This document shows positions 1 through 8,405 of a stretch of 64,000 nt of DNA, piece after piece (positions within the stretch are counted from its first letter, which is position 1; each line of letters starts with the position of its first letter). Source of the DNA: Thioclava arctica (GTDB lineage: Bacteria; Pseudomonadota; Alphaproteobacteria; Rhodobacterales; Rhodobacteraceae); NCBI RefSeq assembly GCF_040892615.1, contig NZ_JBFRYC010000011.1, positions 1-64,000 of the forward strand, in the 5' to 3' direction. The translations under genes were made by a program, and so were the position numbers. Below the pieces are notes generated by a model. It was not told the origin of the DNA and did no database searches. It saw only the letters and a program-made list of their open reading frames with translations.

Positions 1-181
1 CGGTCGAGATCGTGATGCCACGTGCCTTTTCTTCGGGCGCGCCGTCGATCTGGTCATAGGCCTTGAAGTCACCAAAATACTTGGTGATCGCCGCCGTCAG
101 CGTCGTCTTGCCGTGGTCAACATGGCCAATCGTGCCGATGTTGACGTGCGGTTTGTTACGTTGGAACTTTTCCTTTGCCAT
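1..181 (-). CDS. tuf: Elongation factor Tu (N-terminal part, cut by window edge)
   Basis: The reverse strand from 181 reads MAKEKFQRNKPHVNIGTIGH and continues through the P-loop VDHGKTTLTAAI, the unmistakable start of EF-Tu, the GTPase that brings aminoacyl-tRNA to the ribosome. Only the first 60 residues lie in the window; the rest continues to the left. The ATG is at 179-181. Its promoter must lie in the 165 bp shared with the divergent P450 gene. Confidence 0.97.
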   Translation of the reverse strand, partial: MAKEKFQRNKPHVNIGTIGHVDHGKTTLTAAITKYFGDFKAYDQIDGAPEEKARGITIST

Positions 182-346
182 CTCGCGGGGCGCCTCTGCT
201 TTAGGGGGCCGCTAGCGCGGGCCCGAGTCAATATCGCGCGCTACCTATTGCGCTGGCGGGAAAAAATCAAGCCCGGATCGTCGAAATCCACCATCTGGCC
301 CCGTGGAAAGTTTGCGCAATCGCGCGCGCACGCCTACCTTCGCAAG

Positions 347-1720
347 ATGGATCGCGTCACACCCACTGCCCCGCTGCGGCTTCCCGCGCGCGCCCCACTT
401 GGGCGCAAACCGCTGGGCATTGTCGCCAGCCTGCGCGCCGCACGGCGCAACCTGCTGGAAATCATACCAGAATTGGCCACATATGCGCCGATCATTTCGG
501 GCAATACCGGGGCGCGTTGGCATATGGTGATGGACCCGGACGCCGCGCGCCATATCCTCAAGGACCGCGTCGAGGACTATCCCAAATCGGTCGTGACGAA
601 GCTGATCCTTGGCCCGGCGGTCGGTAAGGGGCTGTTTGTCGCCGAAGGCGCGGAATGGCGCTGGCAGCGCCGCGCCGCCGCGCCGGTTTTCGCGCTGCGC
701 AACATGCAAGCGCTGGCCCCGGTCATGCAGGCCGCAGCCCAAGCAAGCGTTGCTCGCATCGCCCAACATGCCGGGACCGGGCGCGCGGTCGATCTGCATC
801 AGGAAATGGTCACTGCGACCTTCGAAGTGATCTCTGAGGTCACTTTCTCGGGCGATGAGGGGTTTGACCGTGCCGCGATCCATCGCGCGATCGACGCCTA
901 TATTGCACGCACCGCCAAGGTTTCGCTGCTTGATTTTTTCGCCCTGCCCGGCTGGGTGCCCCGCCCGCATCGCATCGCCTCGGCCCATATCGTGCGCGAG
1001 CTAAAGCGCCATGCCGATGCCGCCATCGCCGCACGCGACAGCGGCCGCGCGAAACCACTGCCCGACCTGCTGGACCTGCTCAAAGGCGCAAGCGATCCTG
1101 AAACCGGGCGCGCGCTTAATGCCGCTGAATTGCGAGACAATCTGCTGACCTTCATCGTGGCGGGGCATGAAACGACCGCGCTGACGCTGGCTTGGGCGCT
1201 TTATCTCTGCGCTTTCGATCCTGCCATCCAGACCGCCGCGCGCGAACAGGCGCAAGCAGTGTTGGGTGGGCGAGTGGCAAGCGTCGAGGACTTGGATAAA
1301 ATGCCCCTGATCCAACAGATCGTGCAGGAAAGCCTGCGCCTTTACCCCCCCGCCGGGTTCCTCTCGCGCACCGCACAAAAGCCCGATCGCCTGCTGGGTC
1401 GCGAGGTGCGGCGCGGCGATACGGTGATGCTGCCGATCTACGCGCTGCATCGCCATCACGCGCTGTGGGATGAACCGGATGCGTTTCGCCCCGCACGCTT
1501 TGCCACCCCGACCCATGACCGCTACGCCTTTTTGCCCTTTGGCGCGGGGCCGCGCATTTGCATCGGCGCGGGGTTCGCGCTGCAAGAGGCCGGGATCATT
1601 CTGGCCACGCTGCTGTCGCGCTTTGCGTTCACCGCCGTGCCGGGAAAAGATCCGGTCCCCGAGATGATTATCACAACCCGGCCCAAGGGCGGCATCTGGC
1701 TCACTGTCCAAGCGATGTGA
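347..1720 (+). CDS. Cytochrome P450
   Basis: A complete 457-residue P450 mono-oxygenase. The I-helix oxygen-activation motif AGHETTA, the K-helix ESLR (ExxR) and the haem-binding loop FGAGPRICIG with its cysteine ligand are all present in the right order and spacing. The frame is open further upstream, but residues before MDRVTPTAPLRLP look like untranslated DNA overlapping the tuf promoter, so the ATG at 347 is chosen. It has no membrane anchor or fused reductase, so it should be a soluble enzyme needing ferredoxin or flavodoxin partners, none of which is nearby. Substrate cannot be told from sequence; the FGxGxRxCxG loop is of the fatty-acid-hydroxylase-like kind, which is only a hint. Confidence 0.93.
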   Translation: MDRVTPTAPLRLPARAPLGRKPLGIVASLRAARRNLLEIIPELATYAPIISGNTGARWHMVMDPDAARHILKDRVEDYPKSVVTKLILGPAVGKGLFVAEGAEWRWQRRAAAPVFALRNMQALAPVMQAAAQASVARIAQHAGTGRAVDLHQEMVTATFEVISEVTFSGDEGFDRAAIHRAIDAYIARTAKVSLLDFFALPGWVPRPHRIASAHIVRELKRHADAAIAARDSGRAKPLPDLLDLLKGASDPETGRALNAAELRDNLLTFIVAGHETTALTLAWALYLCAFDPAIQTAAREQAQAVLGGRVASVEDLDKMPLIQQIVQESLRLYPPAGFLSRTAQKPDRLLGREVRRGDTVMLPIYALHRHHALWDEPDAFRPARFATPTHDRYAFLPFGAGPRICIGAGFALQEAGIILATLLSRFAFTAVPGKDPVPEMIITTRPKGGIWLTVQAM

Positions 1721-1763
1721 GTAGATTGCGAAGTTTTTCCCATAGCCCTGCGCGTCACGGCGG

Positions 1764-1788
1764 GTAAAGTTCCCCCGTAAAACTTTAC
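1764..1788. promoter_or_regulatory. Inverted repeat upstream of the DUF533 gene
   Basis: GTAAAGTT (1764-1771) is repeated in inverse as AACTTTAC (1781-1788) with a 9-base spacer, just before the purine-rich ribosome site at 1789-1797 and the ATG at 1802. It could be an operator, or a leader hairpin overlapping the ribosome site. It has no following T-run, so it is not an intrinsic terminator for the P450 gene. Confidence 0.45.
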
Positions 1789-1801
1789 AGGGGGGAACAA
1801 A

Positions 1802-2611
1802 ATGTCTCTGGTCGGAACACTCGCGAAAGTGGCAATCGGCATTGCCGTCGCCAAAGGCGTCTCAAGCATGGGGCGCAGCGCCTCCGCCGGCACGTCCAGC
1901 GCCCGCACCTCGGGCGGCGGCGGTCTTGCGGATATGATGGGCTCGCTGCTGGGCGGATCAAGCGCCTCGGGCAGCGTAGGGCCCGCAGGCGGCTTGGGCG
2001 GCTTGCTCGAAAGCCTCAGCGGTGCCGGATCACGCACCATCGCCACCCGGTCCTCGCCACGCGGCCAGACCAGCGGAGGCTTGGGCGATTTGCTGGGCCA
2101 GTTGACAGCCGGGGGTGCCGCCGGCGGTCTTGGCGGGATGCTGGGTGGCATGTTGGGCGGCGGCTCGGCGCAAGCGGCCCCCACGCAAAGCTTTGGCGAT
2201 CAGCTTAACTCGGCCTTCGCCAATGGCGGCGAACCCGCTACCCCGCCCAGCGCGGCGCAGAATGCGGCAGCGGCGCTGATGCTCAAGGCGATGATCCAGG
2301 CGGCGAAATCCGATGGCAAGATCGACGCCAATGAAGAGAAGAAACTGATGGGCCAGCTTGGCGATATCAGCCCCGAAGAGCGCGCCTTCGTGCAGCACGA
2401 ACTTGCCGCGCCGGTGGATGCCCAAGGTCTGGCGCGCCAAATCCCCGACGGACTCGAGGCGCAGGCCTATACGATGTCGGTCACCGCGATTGACCTCGAT
2501 AATCAAACCGAGGCGCAATATCTGGACAGCTTCGCCAGGGCGCTTGGGCTGGATCATCAATCGGTCAATCACGTCCACGCCCAGCTTGGCGTGCCCCCGC
2601 TTTACACCTGA
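1802..2611 (+). CDS. DUF533 (YebE-like) protein
   Basis: A 269-residue protein with a small hydrophobic N-terminus (MSLVGTLAKVAIGIAVAKGV), a long Gly/Ser/Ala-rich middle (residues about 25-150, with GGMLGGMLGGG-type runs), and a C-terminal alpha-helical TerB-like domain (about 155-265: LMLKAMIQAAKSDGKIDANEEKKL and on). This is the layout of DUF533/YebE proteins, membrane-associated and of unknown biochemical role. A strong ribosome site (AGGGGGGAAC) precedes the ATG. It is convergent with parC, 15 bp away. Confidence 0.85.
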   Translation: MSLVGTLAKVAIGIAVAKGVSSMGRSASAGTSSARTSGGGGLADMMGSLLGGSSASGSVGPAGGLGGLLESLSGAGSRTIATRSSPRGQTSGGLGDLLGQLTAGGAAGGLGGMLGGMLGGGSAQAAPTQSFGDQLNSAFANGGEPATPPSAAQNAAAALMLKAMIQAAKSDGKIDANEEKKLMGQLGDISPEERAFVQHELAAPVDAQGLARQIPDGLEAQAYTMSVTAIDLDNQTEAQYLDSFARALGLDHQSVNHVHAQLGVPPLYT

Positions 2612-2626
2612 GCGCGGGGAAGCCGC

Positions 2627-4855
2627 CTAGTTAAACCGGTTGTCGCGCGGGAAACCGCGCGGCGCCATCCGCCCCGCCGAGGCGCGCTTACCCGCCCACT
2701 CGCTCAAGTCCAGCTCGGTGCGCGTACGTCCAGCCGGATCTTTCCAGCTCAGACCATCGGCCAGCGTGAAGGTGGTGGCATCAGACAACCCGCCATCCTT
2801 ATACTTTTGCAGTCGCACACCCTTGCCGCGCGCCATTTCGGGCAATTCATCCAGCGCAAACACCAGCAACTTACGGTTTTGACCAACACAGGCGACATGA
2901 TCGCCGCTCGTCTTGGCGCACACCATCGTCTTGGCCGTGCCGCGCATATTTAGCACCTGCTTGCCCGAACGCGTCTGCGCGATCAGCTCTTCACCGGGGC
3001 AGATGAACCCATCGCCATCGCTTGAGGCGAGCAGATATTTCTCGCCCGGCTTGGGCAGCAACAGATGCGTCACCTCGGCCTCATTGGGCAGATCGACGAT
3101 CAGGCGTACCGGCTCGCCCATGCCCCGCCCGCCGGGCAGATTGGCACCCAGCACCGTATAGGCCCGCCCGTTCGCGCCCATCAGCACGATACGATCCGTG
3201 GTCTCGGCATGCATGGCGAACATCGGACCGTCGCCATCCTTGAACTTGACCTCGGCATCCAGCGCATTGTGCCCCTTCATCGCGCGTACCCAGCCCATCT
3301 TGGACAGGATCACGGTGATTGGCTCGCGCTCGATCATCGCCTCGATCGGCACCTCTTCGACTTCGCCCGCCTCGGCAAAGCCGGTGCGGCGCGCGCCACC
3401 GGGCGCGGATTTGCCGAATTTCTTGGCAATATCCTTCAACTCGCTGCTGATCTGCTTCCATTGCAGCTTGTCCGAGGCCAGCAACTCCACAAGCCCCGCG
3501 CGCTCAAGCGTCAACGCTTCATGCTCGCGTTTCAGCTCCATCTCTTCGAGTTTGCGCAAGCTGCGCAGCCGCATATTCAGAATCGCCTCAGCCTGCACAT
3601 CCGACAGCTCAAACTCGGCCATCAACAGGGCTTTGGGCTCATCCTCATAGCGGATGATCTCGATCACCCGATCAAGGTTGAGGAAGGCAATGATATAGCC
3701 CTCAAGCACCTCAAGACGCGCATCGATCTTGTCCATCCGGTGCTGGCTGCGCCGGATCAACACTTCGCGGCGATGGTCAAGGAAGGCGCGCAACACCTCT
3801 TTGAGCGAGCAAACCTTGGGCACCCGCCCGTCAATCAGCACGTTCATGTTCATGCTAAAGCGCAGTTCCAGATCCGAGCTTTTGAACAGCATCCCCATCA
3901 GCATTTCTGGCTCAATGGTACGGGTTTTCGGCTCCAGCACGATGCGGATATCATCAGCACTTTCGTCGCGCACATCGGCCAAAGCGGGCACTTTGCGGGT
4001 CTGGATGACCTCGGCCAAACGCTCGATCAGCTTGGATTTCTGCACCTGATAGGGAATCTCGGTGACCACGATCTGCCATTGACCACGGCCCAGATCCTCT
4101 TTCTCCCAACGCGCGCGCAACCGAAACGCCCCGCGCCCGGTGCGATAGGCCTCAAGGATATTCTCCTTCGGCTCGACCAGCACGCCACCAGTGGGAAAAT
4201 CGGGTCCGGGAATCAGATCGACCAAATCATCATCGGGGATCGCGGGATTCGCAATCATCGCCAGACAGGCCTGCACCAGCTCATCCAGATTATGCGGCGG
4301 AATGTTCGTCGCCATGCCCACCGCGATACCGCTGGCACCATTGGCCAACAGATTCGGGAAGGCGGCGGGCAGCACGATCGGCTCTTCCAGCGTGCCATCA
4401 TAATTGGGGCGGAAATCGACCGAATTCTCGGCCAGACCATCCAGCAACGCCTCGGACGGGGCGGCCAGTCGCGCCTCGGTATACCGGCTCGCAGCGGGGT
4501 TATCGCCGTCGATATTGCCAAAGTTACCCTGCCCGTTCACCAGCGGGTAGCGCATCGCGAAATCCTGCGCCAAACGCGCCATCGCGTCATAGATCGCAGC
4601 ATCGCCATGCGGGTGATAGTTACCCATCACATCGCCCGAAATCTTGGCCGATTTGCGAAAGCCCCCGGTGGGCGACAGCTTCAGCTCGCGCATCGCAAAC
4701 AGGATGCGGCGATGCACCGGCTTGAGCCCATCGCGCGCATCGGGCAACGCCCGGTGCATGATGGTGGACAGCGCATAGGTCAGATAGCGCTCGCCAATCG
4801 CTCGGCTCAGCGGCTCGGAAACCATGGATAGGGGATTTTCGTCGTCATTGCTCAT
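2627..4855 (-). CDS. parC: DNA topoisomerase IV subunit A
   Basis: 742 residues, the usual length for alphaproteobacterial ParC. The N-terminal winged-helix/tower domain is intact, with the quinolone-determining region GDVMGNYHPHGDAAIYDAM and the catalytic tyrosine in AASRYTEARL. The C-terminal half carries the beta-pinwheel repeats of ParC rather than the GyrA box. With ParE (not in the window) it decatenates daughter chromosomes. The usual Ser in the HPHGDS position is Ala, so intrinsic quinolone behaviour may differ from E. coli; that is inference. Long antisense frames over this gene are shadows of its codon bias. Confidence 0.97.
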   Translation of the reverse strand: MSNDDENPLSMVSEPLSRAIGERYLTYALSTIMHRALPDARDGLKPVHRRILFAMRELKLSPTGGFRKSAKISGDVMGNYHPHGDAAIYDAMARLAQDFAMRYPLVNGQGNFGNIDGDNPAASRYTEARLAAPSEALLDGLAENSVDFRPNYDGTLEEPIVLPAAFPNLLANGASGIAVGMATNIPPHNLDELVQACLAMIANPAIPDDDLVDLIPGPDFPTGGVLVEPKENILEAYRTGRGAFRLRARWEKEDLGRGQWQIVVTEIPYQVQKSKLIERLAEVIQTRKVPALADVRDESADDIRIVLEPKTRTIEPEMLMGMLFKSSDLELRFSMNMNVLIDGRVPKVCSLKEVLRAFLDHRREVLIRRSQHRMDKIDARLEVLEGYIIAFLNLDRVIEIIRYEDEPKALLMAEFELSDVQAEAILNMRLRSLRKLEEMELKREHEALTLERAGLVELLASDKLQWKQISSELKDIAKKFGKSAPGGARRTGFAEAGEVEEVPIEAMIEREPITVILSKMGWVRAMKGHNALDAEVKFKDGDGPMFAMHAETTDRIVLMGANGRAYTVLGANLPGGRGMGEPVRLIVDLPNEAEVTHLLLPKPGEKYLLASSDGDGFICPGEELIAQTRSGKQVLNMRGTAKTMVCAKTSGDHVACVGQNRKLLVFALDELPEMARGKGVRLQKYKDGGLSDATTFTLADGLSWKDPAGRTRTELDLSEWAGKRASAGRMAPRGFPRDNRFN

Positions 4856-5020
4856 GATCTAGGGTGTAAAGCCGCGCCGCGTCCCGGTCCAGCGGGAAAA
4901 CGAAGCAGTACATCCCGGCGCCCCATTTTTTGGCCAACTGCGGAATTCCCCAACGAAGCCCCCTAGCAAAATGTGATAAACTAAACGTGATCCGATTCTG
5001 CCACGGGTCTGGGGGGTATT

Positions 5021-5521
5021 ATGGGAAAACTGCTGTTGGTCACGCTTGCGGGGCTGTTTGTGACCCTGTCTGTGCTGGGACGAGAGATGCCCGATGATGG
5101 CGCGAAAGCGCAGATCGGGGGCGACTCTGAGCCGCAGGTGACGCGCACCGCCAGCACGCCTGATCCGCTTTACGCACCTGACAAGATTGCGACACAAGCG
5201 CCACCCCAAGTGGTGCCCGTCGCTGCCGTGGTCACACCTGTCATCGCAAAGTCGCGCATGCCCGGCCCTTCGCTCAAACCCTCACCCGAATATCGCACGA
5301 CCGAGCCCCCCGAGGTCGCGGGCGGCTCCCTCTGGGTTGTCTCGGCAAAATCGCTCAATGTGCGCTCGGGGCCCTCGACCTCCAACAGCGCGCTAGACCG
5401 CATCCAGCGCGGCGAACAGGTGCTCGTCATTGCGCAAAGATCGGGCTGGGCGCAGATCAAGATCGAAGGCGACGGCATTGAGGGCTGGGTCGCCGCGCGC
5501 TTCCTGACGCCCGCAAACTGA
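5021..5521 (+). CDS. SH3 domain-containing exported or anchored protein
   Basis: 166 residues with an N-terminal hydrophobic segment (MGKLLLVTLAGLFVTLSVLG), a Pro/Thr-rich linker (about 25-100), and a C-terminal bacterial SH3 (SH3_3) domain with the hallmark LNVRSGPSTSNSALDRIQRGEQV and ending in GWVAARFL. Bacterial SH3 domains commonly bind peptidoglycan or peptide stems, so the protein probably faces the periplasm anchored by its N-terminus. The gene is divergent from parC, and the 165-bp AT-richer gap holds both promoters. Confidence 0.85.
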   Translation: MGKLLLVTLAGLFVTLSVLGREMPDDGAKAQIGGDSEPQVTRTASTPDPLYAPDKIATQAPPQVVPVAAVVTPVIAKSRMPGPSLKPSPEYRTTEPPEVAGGSLWVVSAKSLNVRSGPSTSNSALDRIQRGEQVLVIAQRSGWAQIKIEGDGIEGWVAARFLTPAN

Positions 5522-5583
5522 CGCGCAACGCCGCCAAAACCTTGCCTTTTCATCTAGCTCGAAATACTCCCGCCGGAGGCTGA

Positions 5584-5619
5584 GCCGCCAAGGGCACCCT
5601 TTCGGGTGTCTGCGGCGGC
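5584..5619. repeat. Compound hairpin, probable Rhodobacterales intergenic repeat
   Basis: GCCGCC (5584-5589) pairs with GGCGGC (5614-5619); inside it GGCACCC (5593-5599) pairs with GGGTGTC (5604-5610, one G-U). The preceding CTCGAAATACTCCCGCCGGAGG (about 5558-5579) resembles an intergenic motif I recall from Rhodobacterales genomes. There is no T-run, so it is either a leader structure for the SDR gene or a dispersed repeat. Confidence 0.45.
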
Positions 5620-5639
5620 GAACAGATAGGGCGGGACAG

Positions 5640-6476
5640 ATGGCCAAGACAATCCTGATCACCGGATGCTCCTCGGGCATCGGTTACGACGCAGCGCATG
5701 GGCTCAAGGCGGCGGGCTGGAAAGTGCTGGCCACGTGCCGCAAGGAAGAAGATTGCGAACGCCTGCGCGCAGAGGGGCTGATCTCGTTCCAACTCGACGT
5801 GGCCGATCCGGCCTCGATCGAGGCGGGCTTCAACGAGGCTCTCGCGCGCGGCCGCGGTCGCCTGGATGCGCTTTACAACAATGCCGCCTTCGCCTGCCCC
5901 GGTGCGGCCGAAGACATCCCCACCGGCGCGCTGCGCGAGATCTTTGAAACCAACCTGTTCGGCCTGCACGACCTGACCGCGCGCGCCATCAAGGTGATGC
6001 GCGCCCAAGGCGACAATGGCGAGGGGCGGATCATTCAATGCTCGTCCGTGCTCGGGATGGTCGGCTATCGCTGGCGCGGCGCCTATGTGGCCACGAAATT
6101 CGCGCTTGAGGGCCTGACCGACGTGCTGCGTCTTGAGATGCGCGACACCGGCATCAAGATCGTCCTGATTGAACCCGGCCCGATCACCTCGAAATTCCGC
6201 AAGAACGCGATCACGCATTTCGAGAAATGGGTGGATTGGGAAAACTCGGCGCGTCGTCAGCAATATGAAGACGACCTGCTCAACCAGCTTTACAAAAGCC
6301 GCGGCCCCGCCAAGTTCGAATTGCCCGCCTCGGCGGTGACGCGCGCGATCCTCAAGGCGCTCGAAGCCCCCAACCCGAAACCGCGCTACGCAATCACCGT
6401 CTCGACTCATCTGATGGGGGTGGCGCGGCGCATCCTTCCGGGGCGTGCGCTCGACTGGTTGCTCGCGAAAGGGTGA
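5640..6476 (+). CDS. Short-chain dehydrogenase/reductase
   Basis: 278 residues with the classical SDR fold: NAD(P)-binding TGCSSGIG at the N-terminus, NNAA at the end of beta-4, catalytic Ser in SSVLGM and YVATKFALEG providing the YxxxK pair. After the catalytic site comes EPGPI and a longer C-terminal tail. Arg/Lys after the first strand (CRKEED) hints at NADP preference. Sequence does not reveal the substrate. The ATG follows a weak ribosome site (GGGCGGGACAG). Confidence 0.9.
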   Translation: MAKTILITGCSSGIGYDAAHGLKAAGWKVLATCRKEEDCERLRAEGLISFQLDVADPASIEAGFNEALARGRGRLDALYNNAAFACPGAAEDIPTGALREIFETNLFGLHDLTARAIKVMRAQGDNGEGRIIQCSSVLGMVGYRWRGAYVATKFALEGLTDVLRLEMRDTGIKIVLIEPGPITSKFRKNAITHFEKWVDWENSARRQQYEDDLLNQLYKSRGPAKFELPASAVTRAILKALEAPNPKPRYAITVSTHLMGVARRILPGRALDWLLAKG

Positions 6477-6536
6477 AAAAGCTTTCGCATTTGCCCCTGT
6501 CCCAGCTATGTCTTTGGGAACCGGGAGAGGAACTCT

Positions 6537-6740
6537 ATGCGAAACGACCCTTTGTTTTATTTGGTAGCCGCGGCCAGTCTGTCGGTCTTGGTGATTTTGA
6601 TGATCGGGATTGCGGGGTTCGGGCGTGGGGGTGATTTCAACCGCAAACACGCCAACAAACTGATGCGCTTGCGCATTGCGGCGCAGGCCGTGGCGATCGC
6701 GCTGATCCTGCTCTTTGTCTATCTTCGGAAAGGTGGCTGA
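6537..6740 (+). CDS. Small twin-transmembrane HIG1-like protein
   Basis: 67 residues: a first membrane helix (about 7-26), a short polar loop NRKHANKLMRLRIAAQ, and a second helix (about 47-63). The loop resembles the HIG1-domain core (R-x-R-x-x-x-Q), a family linked to respiratory-complex assembly or to hypoxia response in mitochondria and alphaproteobacteria. A clear ribosome site GGGAGAGG precedes it. It ends directly against the ATG of the PduO gene (zero gap), so the two are co-translated; the pairing appears conserved in the order as far as I recall. Confidence 0.8.
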   Translation: MRNDPLFYLVAAASLSVLVILMIGIAGFGRGGDFNRKHANKLMRLRIAAQAVAIALILLFVYLRKGG

Positions 6741-7313
6741 ATGGTCGTTCTCAATCGCATCTATACCCGCACCGGCGATGCCGGGGAAACCGCGCTGTCC
6801 AATGGCGCGCGGGTGGCGAAACATTCCCCCCGCGTCGCCGCCTATGGCAATGTCGATGAACTCAACGCCACTGTCGGGCTGGCGCGGTTGCATGCCAACG
6901 CCGAGGTGCAGGCCGCGCTGTCACTGATCCAGAACGACCTGTTCGATCTGGGCGCCGATCTCGCGCGCCCTGAAATGGAGCGCGACGGTGAGGCGGGCTA
7001 TCCGGTCTTGCGGATGATCGAAACGCAGGTGACCCGGCTCGAGACCGAGATCGACGCGATGAACGTGAAACTCGAACCGCTGCGCAGCTTTATCCTGCCC
7101 GGCGGCACCGCGCTGGCGGCCCATCTTCACCTGTGCCGCACCGTCGCGCGCCGGGCCGAGCGCGGCGCGGTCGAGCTTGCCACCACCGAGGGCGTGAACG
7201 AATGGGCGGTGAAATATCTCAACCGCCTGTCGGACTGGTTCTTTGTCGCAGCCCGCATCGCCAATAATGACGGCCAGGATGACGTGCTGTGGGTTCCCGG
7301 CGCGAACCGGTGA
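6741..7313 (+). CDS. Cob(I)yrinic acid a,c-diamide adenosyltransferase, PduO type
   Basis: 190 residues, full length for PduO-type ATP:cob(I)alamin adenosyltransferases, which transfer the adenosyl group of ATP to cob(I)alamin to make coenzyme B12. The N-terminal ATP loop IYTRTGDAGETALSNG, the following AYGNVDELNA, and the C-terminal RRAERGAVEL and YLNRLSDWFFVAAR segments are all characteristic. No cobalamin riboswitch was noticed upstream. It is second in a two-gene unit with the HIG1-like protein. Confidence 0.95.
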   Translation: MVVLNRIYTRTGDAGETALSNGARVAKHSPRVAAYGNVDELNATVGLARLHANAEVQAALSLIQNDLFDLGADLARPEMERDGEAGYPVLRMIETQVTRLETEIDAMNVKLEPLRSFILPGGTALAAHLHLCRTVARRAERGAVELATTEGVNEWAVKYLNRLSDWFFVAARIANNDGQDDVLWVPGANR

Positions 7314-7322
7314 TGATTGGTT

Positions 7323-7361
7323 AGCCGTCTGCGCCCGTCTCACCCGCGGGCGCAAGCGGCT
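7323..7361. terminator. Bidirectional terminator-like hairpin
   Basis: AGCCGTCTGCGCCC (7323-7336) pairs with GGGCGCAAGCGGCT (7348-7361) with two mismatches, between the convergent PduO and ABC-ATPase genes; its right arm overlaps the ATPase stop codon. There is no long T-run on either side. Confidence 0.6.
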
Positions 7362-8403
7362 AGACTGCAAGACCGTCCTTGTCGAAAAACACCAGCTTTT
7401 CAGGCTCGAATGACAAGCCAACACTGTCGCCGGGCACCAGATCGGTATCACCCGCGACGCGCACATTGATCGCGCCCAGCACGCCGCAATCAAACAGAAT
7501 GAACGTATCCGCGCCAAGGAATTCGACCACATCGACGCGGCCATCGCATTGCCCGTCCCCCGGCGCGACCAGCGTGATATGTTCGGGTCGGATACCCAGT
7601 TGCGTGGCGCTTGGTGGTGCGCTGTCGCCCCCGCGCCCGCCTTCCAAACTGTAGCCCCCGCCCGAGGCCAAACAGGGCATCACGTTCATTTTCGGACTGC
7701 CGATGAACTGCGCCACGAACAGGTTGGCGGGGCGTTCATACAGCTCGCGCGGGCTGCCCACCTGTGCGATTCTCCCATATTCCAGCACCACGATCCGGTC
7801 GGCCAGCGTCATCGCTTCGACTTGATCATGGGTGACGTAGATCATCGTGCGATGCAGCTTGCGATGCAGCCTCGCGATCTCGAGGCGCATCTCGACGCGC
7901 AAGGCGGCATCGAGGTTGGACAGCGGCTCGTCGAACAAAAAAGCGGTCGGATCGCGCACGATCGAGCGCCCGATTGCCACGCGCTGACGCTGCCCGCCCG
8001 ACAGATCCTTGGGGCGACGATCCAGATAGGGGTCGAGCTTGAGAATTTCTGACGCCGCACTGACCTTGGCGCGCCACTCCGCTTCGGGCGCCCCCGCCAT
8101 TTTCAGCGAGAAGCCCATGTTTTCGGCCACCGACATATGCGGATACAGCGCGTAGGATTGAAACACCATCGCCAGCCCGCGTTTGCTGGGGGGCTGATCG
8201 GTCACGTCGCGCCCATCAATCGAGATCGCCCCGCGCGAAGTATCTTCCAGCCCGCCGATCATGCGCAGCAACGTGGATTTGCCGCAGCCCGAAGGGCCGA
8301 CAAACACCACGAATTCGCCATCGGAAATCTCAAGGTCGATGCCCTTGATGACCTGCGCCTCGCCGAACCATTTCTCGACCTCTTTGAGAGTGATCGCCCC
8401 CAT
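7360..8403 (-). CDS. Sugar ABC transporter ATP-binding protein (UgpC/MalK type)
   Basis: 347 residues: nucleotide-binding domain with Walker A GPSGCGKST, Q-loop FQSYALYPHM, signature LSGGQRQR, Walker B FLFDEPLSNLD and switch VTHDQVEAMTLADR, followed by a MalK-like OB-fold regulatory domain (LGIRPEHI). Start chosen at the ATG at 8401-8403, because the upstream 16 in-frame residues overlap the end of the glycosidase gene. It is the last gene of the lacI-led operon and energises the two permeases upstream. Confidence 0.93.
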   Translation of the reverse strand: MGAITLKEVEKWFGEAQVIKGIDLEISDGEFVVFVGPSGCGKSTLLRMIGGLEDTSRGAISIDGRDVTDQPPSKRGLAMVFQSYALYPHMSVAENMGFSLKMAGAPEAEWRAKVSAASEILKLDPYLDRRPKDLSGGQRQRVAIGRSIVRDPTAFLFDEPLSNLDAALRVEMRLEIARLHRKLHRTMIYVTHDQVEAMTLADRIVVLEYGRIAQVGSPRELYERPANLFVAQFIGSPKMNVMPCLASGGGYSLEGGRGGDSAPPSATQLGIRPEHITLVAPGDGQCDGRVDVVEFLGADTFILFDCGVLGAINVRVAGDTDLVPGDSVGLSFEPEKLVFFDKDGLAV

Positions 8404-8405
8404 GT

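Noticed and set aside
113..346. N-terminal extension of the P450 frame
   Set aside because: It would overlap the tuf coding start and promoter; the P450 fold begins after 347 and the extension has no family similarity.
3065..4831. 588-residue open frame antisense to parC
   Set aside because: It mirrors parC along its full length; long antisense frames are expected in GC-rich DNA with strong third-position bias, and the protein shows no motif.
6477..6740. Cobalamin riboswitch ahead of the PduO unit
   Set aside because: The gap before the HIG1-like gene is only 60 bp and lacks the B12 box.
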